A stretch of DNA of 51,193 nt from a virus: positions 1 to 51,193 of IMG/VR virus record IMGVR_UViG_3300020196_000058. One strand, 5' to 3'. How positions within the stretch are numbered: the stretch's first letter is position 1; the number at the start of each line of letters is the position of its first letter. The translations under genes and the position numbers were made by a program. The notes under the pieces were generated by a model. It did no database searches, had not been told where the DNA came from, and saw only the letters and a program-made list of their open reading frames with translations. This document shows positions 35,141 to 44,409 of this stretch, one piece after another.

Positions 35141-35950
35141 ATGAAATATTTTAATGAATGTGACGTAGCAATCAATTCTAATTTTGGTTCGGCAGTTATT
35201 TTAGCTGAAAATGCTAGTATTGATATTAATAGAAATATTAATTCAACTTATGTTTTAGGTCGAAGAAATTCATCTCAAATGGTAAAAACAAAAGCTGACG
35301 AGGCTACTGTAAGTTTATCATATTATACTAATATAGAAGATCCAATTTTCAAAGTTTTTGAATATATTAAAACAGGAATATTCACGGGAAGTTTTCCAGA
35401 AGTTTCTATTCCAATAACTTTAAAAATAGCAGGAATTAGTGGATCATTTTATCCTTCTCGTTATTCATTAACGATAACGCCCAATTCTAAAATTCAATCG
35501 ACCGCTTCTTTTTCTTGTTATTCTGATTTATCTGGATTTTTATCTAATAAACTTTCTAATAATAATTTAAATAGCGGATCTGGAATAGCTCATTCATGGA
35601 ACGCAAGAGTTTCTGGAAATTTAACTAATCAAAATTATAATGTTTTGGACTTTTCTTATAATTTAGGTTTTAGTTGGGATCCTATTTATGCCGTTGGAAA
35701 ACAAAGAGCATCACAAATCCATTTGAATGGAGGTCAAGAATCGTTTGATTATACAATTGATGATTTTAATACTAATTTTTCTAGCTCTAATTTATCAACT
35801 GCTGAAAATTCTACAGTTTATATAAATACTTTTGGAAATCAAAATATTTTTAGTATTAATACTTCTGGTTCTAAAATTGATAGTTCTAGTTTAAAAAATT
35901 ATATTGATGGTTTTATTCAAAATAAAATATCATTAAAAAGGAGCTTCTAA
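35141..35950 (+). CDS. Tail-tube-fold-like virion protein 2
   Basis: 269 residues with the same two-unit plan as its neighbours: first unit ASIDINRNINSTYVLGRRN, then ATVSLSYYTNIEDPIFKVFE and GSFYPSRYSLTITPNSKI; second unit FSYNLGFSWDPIYAVGKQRA, then FDYTIDDFNTNF. It starts 9 bp after the previous gene with AAGG seven bases before the ATG. Its TAA stop is followed directly by the ATG of the next gene, in the same frame. It is probably a structural tail or fibre-base protein. Confidence 0.45.
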   Translation: MKYFNECDVAINSNFGSAVILAENASIDINRNINSTYVLGRRNSSQMVKTKADEATVSLSYYTNIEDPIFKVFEYIKTGIFTGSFPEVSIPITLKIAGISGSFYPSRYSLTITPNSKIQSTASFSCYSDLSGFLSNKLSNNNLNSGSGIAHSWNARVSGNLTNQNYNVLDFSYNLGFSWDPIYAVGKQRASQIHLNGGQESFDYTIDDFNTNFSSSNLSTAENSTVYINTFGNQNIFSINTSGSKIDSSSLKNYIDGFIQNKISLKRSF

Positions 35951-37030
35951 ATGTTTTTCAATTATAAAAACTGTAGTTTTAAATTAAGTGGAGTTGATAT
36001 TTTGGCGACTAATGTCAACATGTCGCTTGATACTAGTAATACTCCTGTATATAATGAAGAGTTTAAGAAAAATTCTTATTCTTATGCGCCTGAAAATACA
36101 ACAGATACTACATTCTCGGTTTCTTATTATTTAACTGGAAAAGATTTTGTTAAAGAATATTTGTTAGGAGCTAACTCAGAGCAAGGAATTTCTGGCAATT
36201 TCGGAGGTTTATATTTTAATAGTGGCTATGTAACTTCATATTCAATTATTGGAAGCCCTGACTCTTTAGCTAAAGTTGATTTAGAAATTAAAGTTTTTGA
36301 ACCTCTCAAGGGAACTTTTTCAGTTACTCCTCCAACTAATAAAAATGAAATTGCTCCATTAAATTTTTCTAATTTTTATTTATCAGGAAATGCCAATAAC
36401 GTAAAATTTGATTCTAATACTTACAGTTTTATTTCTTTTAATTATAAATATCAAAGAGAAGTTGATAAATATAATAAAGAAGGATCTACTGAATTTGATA
36501 ATAATAGCAGAGCTTATTTAGGTAAACGTAGTCAATCTTTATCTTTTGTTTTAGATAATTATGATATTTCTTTACCCGCTTCTGGAGTTCCATGTTCTTT
36601 TCATGTTTCTTTATTAACAGGATCTAATCCTTTAGACACATTATCATTTTCAGGAATAATTTCATCAAAACGAATATCTTTAGATAACCAAGGATATGCG
36701 ACTGCAGAATTTTCCTTGAATCAAGATTTTTCTCATTTTAAACCAAGTATTACAGATTTTACTCCACGAGTTATTTTGCCGGGTGGAACTATGACGATAA
36801 ATGGCAAAAATTTTATTAATGTTAAAAAAGTATTTTTTGGTAATTCATTAGCTTCTTCTTTTAATGTCGCTTCTACAGATTTAATCACAGCTGTTGCGCC
36901 AGCATCTTTAAAAGGAGCTAGTATAATTACAATCGAAACAGAAGAAACGAGTTCATCTTCTGTTTTTAATTTTAGAACTAGTGTATCTAAAGAAGATATT
37001 CGATTAGCTCAAAATTTCGAGGGTCTATAA
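35951..37030 (+). CDS. Tail-tube-fold-like virion protein 3 with C-terminal IPT/TIG domain
   Basis: 359 residues. Residues about 1-270 repeat the two-unit plan (VNMSLDTSNTPVYNEEF, TTFSVSYYLTGKDFVKEYLL, SGYVTSYSIIGSP; then FISFNYKYQREVDKYN, QSLSFVLDNYDISLP). Residues about 275-350 form an IPT/TIG immunoglobulin-like domain: ITDFTPRVILPGGTMTINGK, NFINVKKVFFGN, ASTDLITAVAP. An AAGGAG ribosome-binding site lies 7 bp before the ATG. The TIG domain links it to the next gene, which is built almost wholly of such domains, so it may anchor that fibre to the tail. Confidence 0.55.
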   Translation: MFFNYKNCSFKLSGVDILATNVNMSLDTSNTPVYNEEFKKNSYSYAPENTTDTTFSVSYYLTGKDFVKEYLLGANSEQGISGNFGGLYFNSGYVTSYSIIGSPDSLAKVDLEIKVFEPLKGTFSVTPPTNKNEIAPLNFSNFYLSGNANNVKFDSNTYSFISFNYKYQREVDKYNKEGSTEFDNNSRAYLGKRSQSLSFVLDNYDISLPASGVPCSFHVSLLTGSNPLDTLSFSGIISSKRISLDNQGYATAEFSLNQDFSHFKPSITDFTPRVILPGGTMTINGKNFINVKKVFFGNSLASSFNVASTDLITAVAPASLKGASIITIETEETSSSSVFNFRTSVSKEDIRLAQNFEGL

Positions 37031-37031
37031 A

Positions 37032-40000
37032 ATGCCTACTTATAGTACAGGAAATATAAATCAAACAATGCGCGTAACCGGATATGGGTTATATGCGTTA
37101 AGCGGCCTTGAATTACCAAGGGCTGGTTTTGTTGATTTTTCCTATTATGATGCTAATCCGGAATATATTGAATTTACAGTTCCAAAAAATATTTCTTATG
37201 GTCCTGCTAATTTTTATTTTATAACTGGGCAGTCAATAACTGATCCTTTATACGTTAGTGGAATTGATTTTTTCCCGATTCCAAAAATAGAGACTATTAC
37301 TCCAAATACACAAGAAGTTGGAGAATACGTGGCAATCAGCGGAAGTTCTTTAACGGGAGTATCTTATGTTTCATTCAATAATATAACTGGAACTAATGTT
37401 TTTTATAATGAAACAAGTGGTGGTTTAATGGTTAAAATTCCAAGTGGTTATACTACTGGACCAGTTAGAATTAGCGGATACAATGGAAGTGGAATAGTTT
37501 ATTCAGTAAGTGATATTAATTTCTTTGGTAAAATTTTTATTAGTGGATTCAGCAATAATTTTCCTTATGAAGGTGATTTATTAACTATTAGTGGTAGAAA
37601 TTTTAGTACCTCTTTCGTTGATGAAAGTTATTTCCCTGTATATTTTACTACTTCTATGGATGGAATTACTACTGGATTCGTTAAAGCAAACTTTACGGGT
37701 TCAGCTAATAATGGAGATAAAATTTCAGGAATAGTTCCTCAAGAGGCTCATCAGGGTTATGTAGTTATAAATTCTAAAGACAATACTTCATTTACTTCTA
37801 AATCTCAAATAAATGTTTTACGAGCGCCAGATGTATTTTCTTCTTTAAATTATTATGCTATATCTGGAGATTCTAATACGGTAATAGGAAAAAATCTAAG
37901 TAATGTTACTAATGTAATTTTAAGTGGTTTAAATTTTAGAATTCCTAAAACTATTTTAAATAGCGGAGTTATTAGCAATCCAACAGGTAAATTTAATAAT
38001 GCTATTTATTTTTCTGGAGGAAGTTATTTAGTTGCAGATAGCCAAACAAATCAAGATTTTAATATTGGAGCAGGAGATTTTACTTTAGAGTTTTTTGTAA
38101 AACCTTCAGTAATACCTTCTGCAAGAGTTGATTTAATTAATGATGCAGGTTTATCTAATAATGGTTTCTTTTTATATAAAGCAGCATCTTCGTCTAATTG
38201 GACTTTTCAAGTGAACGGATCTTCTATTGCTACTATAGCTACTTCAAATACTCCGATTAATACTTGGACAAAAGTTTCAATTTCTAGAACTAATGGAAAT
38301 ACTCATGTATTTACAAAAAATGATAGTTCTCAAACAAGTACTACTAATTCTTCTACAACTAATTCTTTAAATGCGGGAGCAGGTTTATATATAGGCAGAT
38401 TATATACAGGTCTTGAATCAACTAATGGAGTTAATTCTTTTGAAGGTTATTTAGATGAAATTAGATTTTCTAAAGTTGGAAGATATACTTCGTCTTCTCT
38501 TCCTGATACGACACTTCAGCTAAATGATGATCAAAATACGATTTTATTTTTGCAATGTAATTTTTCTGATTTTGATAGTAAAGGTAATAGAAATAAATTG
38601 CCTAAGATTCCATATATAAGTGGATATGTAGAAGATTCTAACTATGGAGCGTTTAATCAAAATTATTCTTTCAGTTCTTTGACCAAAAATTCTGCTGGAT
38701 CAACTATCTCATATACAAATAATGTAGCTCCCGGAATATACGATATTACTTTAACAAATACTGGAGGCAGAAATTTCTTTTTTGAAAATTTTCAAATAGT
38801 AAAAAGCATACCAGCTATTAAGAATATTTCTTCTGTCGAAAATTACATGGGAGGTCAAATTGATATTTTGGGCCATAATCTTTATCCTGATACTCAATTT
38901 ATATTTCAAGATACTGGCAATGAATTTTCTTTAGTTGAAGCTCCAGAAAATACAGCGAGTTACGATTATCAATCTACATATAGAACGCGAAAATCAATAA
39001 CTCGTAATTCCGTTAGCATCGTTAATGCTAATTCTATATATGATGGAAAGACTTTTGCATTTTTAAATGGTTCTTATAGTTATTTAAAATTTAATATTAC
39101 AGGATTGGGCTCTAATCACCCAATGAGTTATGGAAATTCATTTGATTTAGAAGTTGATTTTAAACCTTCTTCATCTTTAACTTCATCGGATAAAAGATTT
39201 ATTATAGGAAGTTCAAGCGGCGTCAATATTTACGCTAGTGCAAATAAAGTGTTTGTTTCTGGAATTTATTGGCAAGGAGTAGATTCAATTTTTTCTGGAG
39301 ATTTTATAGAAAGCTCTTGGAATCATATTTCGATTTCTAAGACGTATTTATCTTCTAGTTCTATTTCTGGAAAAATTTTATTAAATGGAAGCGGTTTAAA
39401 TTTGTCTGGAAATGGAATAAATTATTCAACTTCTAATCTTGATTTTTCTTTAAACAATGACACGTCTCCAATAGCAAATTTTGAGGTTTTTGTTGGTTCT
39501 GATGCAGATGGGTCCGCCTCTTCAGTTTGGGATGGAAATATTGATGAAATAGTTCTGCAAAAAGAAGACCCTTATAAATACAGTAGCTATCAACCTAAAA
39601 AACGCGCAAGAAATAATATCAATACTCAAATTTTAATTCATTCTAATGTTGGATTAGTTGATGATAATATTAGAGACTTTGGATATTTACAAGTTAGTGT
39701 TCCTAATTTATCTTCAACAAGAAAAACAAATACATTAATTAATAATGGATTTTCTATTTTAACAGGAGGATTCGATAAACAATTTACATTCCTTAAAACT
39801 CCTAATATTACAGGAATTTATCCTTCGTTATTGGTGCAAGGAGAACCTGTAACTGGATATGGCACAGATATTTATTATGTTGATACTGTTAAAGTAGGAG
39901 ACTTTGCTGCTACTGGATTTCAAATTATTAATTCTGGTTCGGAGTTTGATCAAGTAATTATATTCACTCTTCCTGATTTAGCTCAAAGTGGAGATTTTCT

Positions 40001-42533
40001 TACTTTAAATTCTTATCATTATAATTATACTTACCCAAGTGGTCTTTCTATTAAAAGTGGTAATTTAGTAATTGATGGATTTTCTCCTGCCTCGGGAATG
40101 GCAGGAACATTAATAAATGTAACAGGAAAATTTTTAAATACAGTTACTTCTGTTCTCTTAGGGTCTAAAAATGGAAATTATAAAGTAATAAATGGATTAT
40201 TCAATCAAACAATAAGCAGTTTAAATTTTTATGTTCCTAATGTTTATGATATTGCGGATGGACCAATTACTTTAGTTAATCCTTATACCTCTGTTACAAG
40301 TTCTGGAGATTTTACTTTTTTAAATCCTTCTATAAATAAAATAATTCCTTCTTCTGCTTATTTTACTGGTTATATAACTTTATCAGGAAACAATTTAAGT
40401 GGTCTTGAATTTTATGGACTTGGAATTAATAATGATCTTGTCAAATTTCCAAATATATCTAGCGTATCTGGAACAGGAGTTGTTGTAAGTGTTCCAAGAG
40501 ATATAAAAGCTTCCGCATTCCGATTTTTTTATTCAGGTATGTCTGGAGTTACTGGAGAGGTGGCGGGATATTCAAGAACCTTTTTACCAAGCACAACTAT
40601 TTCAGGAGTAAATTCAACAGGTTATTACTTAAAAGATTCAATAATTGTTACTGGAATTAACGCTCATCAGTTACAATCTAGAGATCTTTATATAAGTGGA
40701 TATAATCATCTAACAAATAAAACAGGTCAATATATAATTGCACAAAATCTTTCAATTATAGATATTTCTACTTTAACGGGTTCAGGATTTTATCAGCCTT
40801 ATACAGGATACAGTATTTTATCTGGTAATCTTAATGTTTCTGTTGCGGCATATTCTAGTTTTCCTGATTTTAATTTAATTTATAGTGGTACAGATCCTAT
40901 TGGAATTGGAAATGATGCTAATTATGTTGATTACGGATCATTAAACTTAGATGGATTTATCGGAAGTGGGCAAGTATTCTTCCAAAGAAATAGTTTTGAT
41001 CCAGACAAATTATATAATACCATTACAATAATGCCTCCAGTAATTAAATGCTCTGGATTAAATATATTAACTGGATCTACTTTTTCTCTGATCACTCTTT
41101 CGGGAGAAAATCTAAATTATGTTACAGGTATTCAATTTAGTGGTTTAGGGAAATTAATAGTAGGAGCGTCTGGTGGTTTAAGCGCACCAGAACAAGTTCG
41201 TTCTGGATACAGCACGGGCATTGATTTTACTTTCAGTACTCAAGATATTAATAGTAATTTAATTTATAAAGATTTTAATAAAATGCAATTTTACCCTCCT
41301 TCAATGGCTGGTAAAAATGTACACGGAAAAGATGTCGAGGATATAAGACCAATTACTGGAAGATTCTATCTTAAAACATATTTAAATCAAGTTTATCCTA
41401 TTTCTGGGGTATTTAATTATGCTCCATTAATTTCTATCCAAGACGCTTTCTTAAATAATAAATTAAACTATGTTCAGGATGGAATGAATTTAGTTAGTGG
41501 TTGGGATGGTTCATTAATTTCCTTTAAAGGAAATGGAGTTAAAAATATTAGTGGTGTGGATTTCTTTTCTGAGTCTAATAATTCAGTAATAGAAGTTTTT
41601 CCAACTGTTTTTAACAAAGGCAAGAAAAAAGCAATAGTAGAGTTTTACAATGCTTTTAATGACTTAGTTACTGGTTATAAAATTTTAGACGGAGGAGCGG
41701 GATATACGGTTAATTCGATTAATATAACCGGTAAAGTTATAGGAAAAGATGCTTTAATAACAAGTGGAATTATTTCATTTTTGCCGCCTTTTGTCGGTCA
41801 AGTTACAGGTATAAAATTAATATCTCAAGACGCAGGGGGGTATACTACCAATCGTTTTACTTCAGACATTGTTCAAGTTGACTCTCCATTATCAGGATAT
41901 ATAATTAAAGAGCCTAGTGTCTTACTTTTTACAGGAGATAACTATTCTACTCAAAGTACAGATGGATCTAAATATAATGCTGACTATGTATTATCCACCA
42001 CTTTTCCTTTGGATAATGATTTCGTTGTTGGCGAAAAATTAAATATTAGTTTGCTAACTCCGTATTCTAATTTTACTACAAGTAATTTTCCATTTTTAGT
42101 TATTCAGAATCCGAATAACTATGCTAGAATTACAGATATTGTTTTAACTGGATCTTATCAAAATAATAAATTTTTTAGAATTAATTATTCTGAATTTTAT
42201 ACTAATGATGATTCATATTTTGATCTTTTAGATGCCCCAGTTAAAACTTCTATTTTATATCCGACTGGATATGCATCAAAACAAATTATGCTAACCTCAT
42301 TTAAACCATCAAGAAATGAAAAATTTATTGATGTGCAATTTTCATCTAATATTCCTCCTACTGGAGACTATGTAATCGCTAATGATCCAGAAGAATCTAA
42401 ATATCTAAAACTAAGAATTGAAACTATTAATACAGAGGCATCAACTTTTAAAGGACTGGGATCTGTTTCTTCTACTTCGGTAATCTTAGGTGGGAAACTT
42501 GCTTCTAGAGGATCAACTAATCCTCCAGTATAA
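37032..42533 (+). CDS. Giant IPT/TIG and LamG domain adhesin / tail fibre
   Basis: 1,833 residues. About ten IPT/TIG-like units start near residues 83, 166, 263, 593, 921, 1013, 1099, 1188, 1333 and 1465 (typical lines: IETITPNTQEVGEYVAISG, IDGFSPASGMAGTLINVTG). Two LamG domains lie at about 315-515 and 656-866 (DFTLEFFVKP, FDLEVDFKP), each interrupting a TIG unit. A GGxGY module follows at about 1553 (DGGAGYTVNS). There is no signal peptide, so it is a virion component rather than an exported adhesin. TIG chains usually make long rigid stalks and LamG binds glycans, so a long side or tip fibre for host recognition is likely. The frame begins one base after the previous stop. Confidence 0.7.
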   Translation: MPTYSTGNINQTMRVTGYGLYALSGLELPRAGFVDFSYYDANPEYIEFTVPKNISYGPANFYFITGQSITDPLYVSGIDFFPIPKIETITPNTQEVGEYVAISGSSLTGVSYVSFNNITGTNVFYNETSGGLMVKIPSGYTTGPVRISGYNGSGIVYSVSDINFFGKIFISGFSNNFPYEGDLLTISGRNFSTSFVDESYFPVYFTTSMDGITTGFVKANFTGSANNGDKISGIVPQEAHQGYVVINSKDNTSFTSKSQINVLRAPDVFSSLNYYAISGDSNTVIGKNLSNVTNVILSGLNFRIPKTILNSGVISNPTGKFNNAIYFSGGSYLVADSQTNQDFNIGAGDFTLEFFVKPSVIPSARVDLINDAGLSNNGFFLYKAASSSNWTFQVNGSSIATIATSNTPINTWTKVSISRTNGNTHVFTKNDSSQTSTTNSSTTNSLNAGAGLYIGRLYTGLESTNGVNSFEGYLDEIRFSKVGRYTSSSLPDTTLQLNDDQNTILFLQCNFSDFDSKGNRNKLPKIPYISGYVEDSNYGAFNQNYSFSSLTKNSAGSTISYTNNVAPGIYDITLTNTGGRNFFFENFQIVKSIPAIKNISSVENYMGGQIDILGHNLYPDTQFIFQDTGNEFSLVEAPENTASYDYQSTYRTRKSITRNSVSIVNANSIYDGKTFAFLNGSYSYLKFNITGLGSNHPMSYGNSFDLEVDFKPSSSLTSSDKRFIIGSSSGVNIYASANKVFVSGIYWQGVDSIFSGDFIESSWNHISISKTYLSSSSISGKILLNGSGLNLSGNGINYSTSNLDFSLNNDTSPIANFEVFVGSDADGSASSVWDGNIDEIVLQKEDPYKYSSYQPKKRARNNINTQILIHSNVGLVDDNIRDFGYLQVSVPNLSSTRKTNTLINNGFSILTGGFDKQFTFLKTPNITGIYPSLLVQGEPVTGYGTDIYYVDTVKVGDFAATGFQIINSGSEFDQVIIFTLPDLAQSGDFLTLNSYHYNYTYPSGLSIKSGNLVIDGFSPASGMAGTLINVTGKFLNTVTSVLLGSKNGNYKVINGLFNQTISSLNFYVPNVYDIADGPITLVNPYTSVTSSGDFTFLNPSINKIIPSSAYFTGYITLSGNNLSGLEFYGLGINNDLVKFPNISSVSGTGVVVSVPRDIKASAFRFFYSGMSGVTGEVAGYSRTFLPSTTISGVNSTGYYLKDSIIVTGINAHQLQSRDLYISGYNHLTNKTGQYIIAQNLSIIDISTLTGSGFYQPYTGYSILSGNLNVSVAAYSSFPDFNLIYSGTDPIGIGNDANYVDYGSLNLDGFIGSGQVFFQRNSFDPDKLYNTITIMPPVIKCSGLNILTGSTFSLITLSGENLNYVTGIQFSGLGKLIVGASGGLSAPEQVRSGYSTGIDFTFSTQDINSNLIYKDFNKMQFYPPSMAGKNVHGKDVEDIRPITGRFYLKTYLNQVYPISGVFNYAPLISIQDAFLNNKLNYVQDGMNLVSGWDGSLISFKGNGVKNISGVDFFSESNNSVIEVFPTVFNKGKKKAIVEFYNAFNDLVTGYKILDGGAGYTVNSINITGKVIGKDALITSGIISFLPPFVGQVTGIKLISQDAGGYTTNRFTSDIVQVDSPLSGYIIKEPSVLLFTGDNYSTQSTDGSKYNADYVLSTTFPLDNDFVVGEKLNISLLTPYSNFTTSNFPFLVIQNPNNYARITDIVLTGSYQNNKFFRINYSEFYTNDDSYFDLLDAPVKTSILYPTGYASKQIMLTSFKPSRNEKFIDVQFSSNIPPTGDYVIANDPEESKYLKLRIETINTEASTFKGLGSVSSTSVILGGKLASRGSTNPPV

Positions 42534-42534
42534 T

Positions 42535-43224
42535 TTATTTCATTTTTTGAATTCTTTCAATCAACTCAAAGATTTTAATTTTTGGAATATCAGATAATGA
42601 AATGAAATTTTCGGCATTAGTGTAATTTTCTTTAATTAACTTTTCCTTCAGTTTAGAAAAGGAAATATTCTTTTCTTTCATTACTTTTTCTAAAATTGCA
42701 TTCGGTTCAAACACAGGACTAGAATCGGATGATTCATCAATATTATTTTTTGACTTGCCAATTTCGTCTTGGCCAACAATATTAATTTTTAAAAAATTTC
42801 TGACGCACCTAATGAATGCTCTATTCTCGGCTATAGGTCCTAGAAAATATTTAGCAAAATCTTTAGTGTTAGCTGGGGAAGCATCTCCTATCGCCGAAAA
42901 TCTAATTGCCTTATTTTCGCTCTCGTAATTTGGAATCCAATCAATTGTGCATGTTGCCACAACATAATCAGAAGATGGACATTTTACATCATACATTACT
43001 GACGTAAATCCTCTTTTTTGAGCAACATCTTTAATTCCACCCAAAAGGATTAATAGATCCTTATCTTCTAATTTTGATATGTCTGTTTCTGAGGTTCTGT
43101 CTCGATTAGAGACCAAGAATTCAGTTTTAATCATTTTTCTCCAATTAATAGAATTATCTTCATTAAAATGATAATTTAATCCATTAATGAGACCCTTTTC
43201 GTTTCGAACGCTTAAATTTTCCAT
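42535..43224 (-). CDS. Putative Rad52-like single-strand annealing / recombination protein
   Basis: 229 residues. An N-terminal alpha/beta part contains INWRKMIKTEFLV and LLILLGGIKDVAQKRGF; residues 113-142 hold GDASPAN and AENRAFIRCVR, similar to the GDAS...xRAxxRxxR pattern of Rad52/ERF/Sak-type annealases. After a Ser/Asp-rich linker the C-terminus is a small helical domain (ISFSKLKEKLIKEN to IFELIERIQKMK). Phage annealing proteins pair complementary ssDNA during recombination and replication. It has its own sigma70-like promoter immediately upstream and no Shine-Dalgarno. Family assignment is by pattern only. It ends 1 bp from the convergent fibre gene. Confidence 0.45.
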   Translation of the reverse strand: MENLSVRNEKGLINGLNYHFNEDNSINWRKMIKTEFLVSNRDRTSETDISKLEDKDLLILLGGIKDVAQKRGFTSVMYDVKCPSSDYVVATCTIDWIPNYESENKAIRFSAIGDASPANTKDFAKYFLGPIAENRAFIRCVRNFLKINIVGQDEIGKSKNNIDESSDSSPVFEPNAILEKVMKEKNISFSKLKEKLIKENYTNAENFISLSDIPKIKIFELIERIQKMK

Positions 43225-43233
43225 TAGGACAGT

Positions 43234-43261
43234 AGTATATAATGCAATGCTTACTTGTCAA
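43234..43261 (-). promoter_or_regulatory. Sigma70-like promoter for the Rad52-like gene
   Basis: On the minus strand: TTGACA (43261-43256), a 16-bp spacer, TATACT (43239-43234). The -35 is consensus and the -10 matches five of six bases. The expected start point, about 7 bp downstream, falls only about 3 bases before the ATG at 43224, so the transcript would be nearly leaderless. The promoter overlaps the end of the upstream glycosyltransferase gene. Confidence 0.7.
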
Positions 43262-44408
43262 CTTTTAAAATCCAAAAATCCTCTGCTTCTCTCCAAAAAT
43301 CTTCATTATCAATTAGTAATTCAAACTCATTTTTCATCTCAATGTTTTCCTTGTAGCAAGTTTCACTATTGAAAATTTTTCCTTGGCTAACTATTCTTTT
43401 ATTTGATTTATAATAAAGATTATCTAAGTTAAATAGATTAATTTTTTCTTTATTGTCAGTTTCTATTTCCGCAATGACTTGTTGATCTAAATATTTTATT
43501 TTAATTTCATCTAAAGCTTTGCCTTTTAAAAATGTAAAAAGCTCAAATGGAATACTGTTTAATTCTAAAAAATTAACAAAATCTAAATCGTTTTCTTCTG
43601 TAATTTTATAAAAGATTTTTTTAATATTATTTTTATGATTTAATATTAATTGAGTATTAATTGGTTTATCAGTAGTAATATAACAAGGGCAAATATTTAA
43701 TTGATTTTCAAGAATTTGAACATTATGCTCTAAATCCATTCTAACTATTAAGAAATCAGAATTAAACTGTTTCGGATTTATATTTACATTTGGAACTAAT
43801 TCTAATTTCGGTTGATTGTAATTTAATCCAAAATATTTTGTTTCGATATTAATTAGACTAGGAATATTTAATAGATTGAGTATGTTTTTTGCAATTGTTT
43901 CTGGTTTAATTTTGTTGATTGTTTTCGGATTTTCTTCAAGAGAAAAATTTGGCTTTCCAGTCCTTTCTGGTTCTAGCAATATATGATTTTCAGAATTTCC
44001 AAAATAAGGTTTAACACAAGAAATGTAATTATTTGCATAAAGAGCAACGATTTTTTTTCCGTAGTGAGATGCTACATGAGTTGGGAAACTGTCAGCTCCA
44101 AAATGCAAAAGTCCATTTCTGATTATATAAGCAGTCTGATTAAAACTGGTCATTCCTGTTGTATTCAAAATATTTTGATATACTTTTTCATTTGTTTGAC
44201 CCAGTTGAATAATTTTAATATTATTTTTTTCTAATATTGGAAGAATTATATTTATTACTTCTTGCCAGTAATCATAAGTTTTTGATGGCTTCGAAGTTGG
44301 ATGAAAAGTTAAATATTTCTCTACAGTTAATGGAAAAAACTGTTCATAAACAAAGGGATTTTTAATTTTAGCTCCGCTATTTAAAGCATATTGTTCTAAA
44401 ATGTGCAT
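43251..44408 (-). CDS. Glycosyltransferase family 9-like protein, C-terminal half plus extra domain
   Basis: 385 residues from the ATG at 44408, which lies one base after the stop of the upstream gene; the frame stays open to a TTG at 44423. Residues 1-185 look like the second (nucleotide-sugar-binding) Rossmann domain of GT9 heptosyltransferases: LTFHPTSKPSKTYDYW, IKIIQLGQTNEKVYQ and GADSFPTHVASHYGKKIVAL (104-123). The first GT9 domain is missing here but is present at the end of the upstream ORF. Residues about 190-385 are an additional alpha/beta region I cannot assign. Acceptor unknown: phage proteins, host glycans or modified DNA bases are all possible. Termination-reinitiation is the likely mode of translation. 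Confidence 0.65.
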   Translation of the reverse strand: MHILEQYALNSGAKIKNPFVYEQFFPLTVEKYLTFHPTSKPSKTYDYWQEVINIILPILEKNNIKIIQLGQTNEKVYQNILNTTGMTSFNQTAYIIRNGLLHFGADSFPTHVASHYGKKIVALYANNYISCVKPYFGNSENHILLEPERTGKPNFSLEENPKTINKIKPETIAKNILNLLNIPSLINIETKYFGLNYNQPKLELVPNVNINPKQFNSDFLIVRMDLEHNVQILENQLNICPCYITTDKPINTQLILNHKNNIKKIFYKITEENDLDFVNFLELNSIPFELFTFLKGKALDEIKIKYLDQQVIAEIETDNKEKINLFNLDNLYYKSNKRIVSQGKIFNSETCYKENIEMKNEFELLIDNEDFWREAEDFWILKVDK

Positions 44409-44409
44409 A

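Noticed and set aside
43187-43372. Plus-strand ORF across the promoter of the Rad52-like gene
   Set aside because: It overlaps two minus-strand genes and a strong promoter, and its translation looks random.
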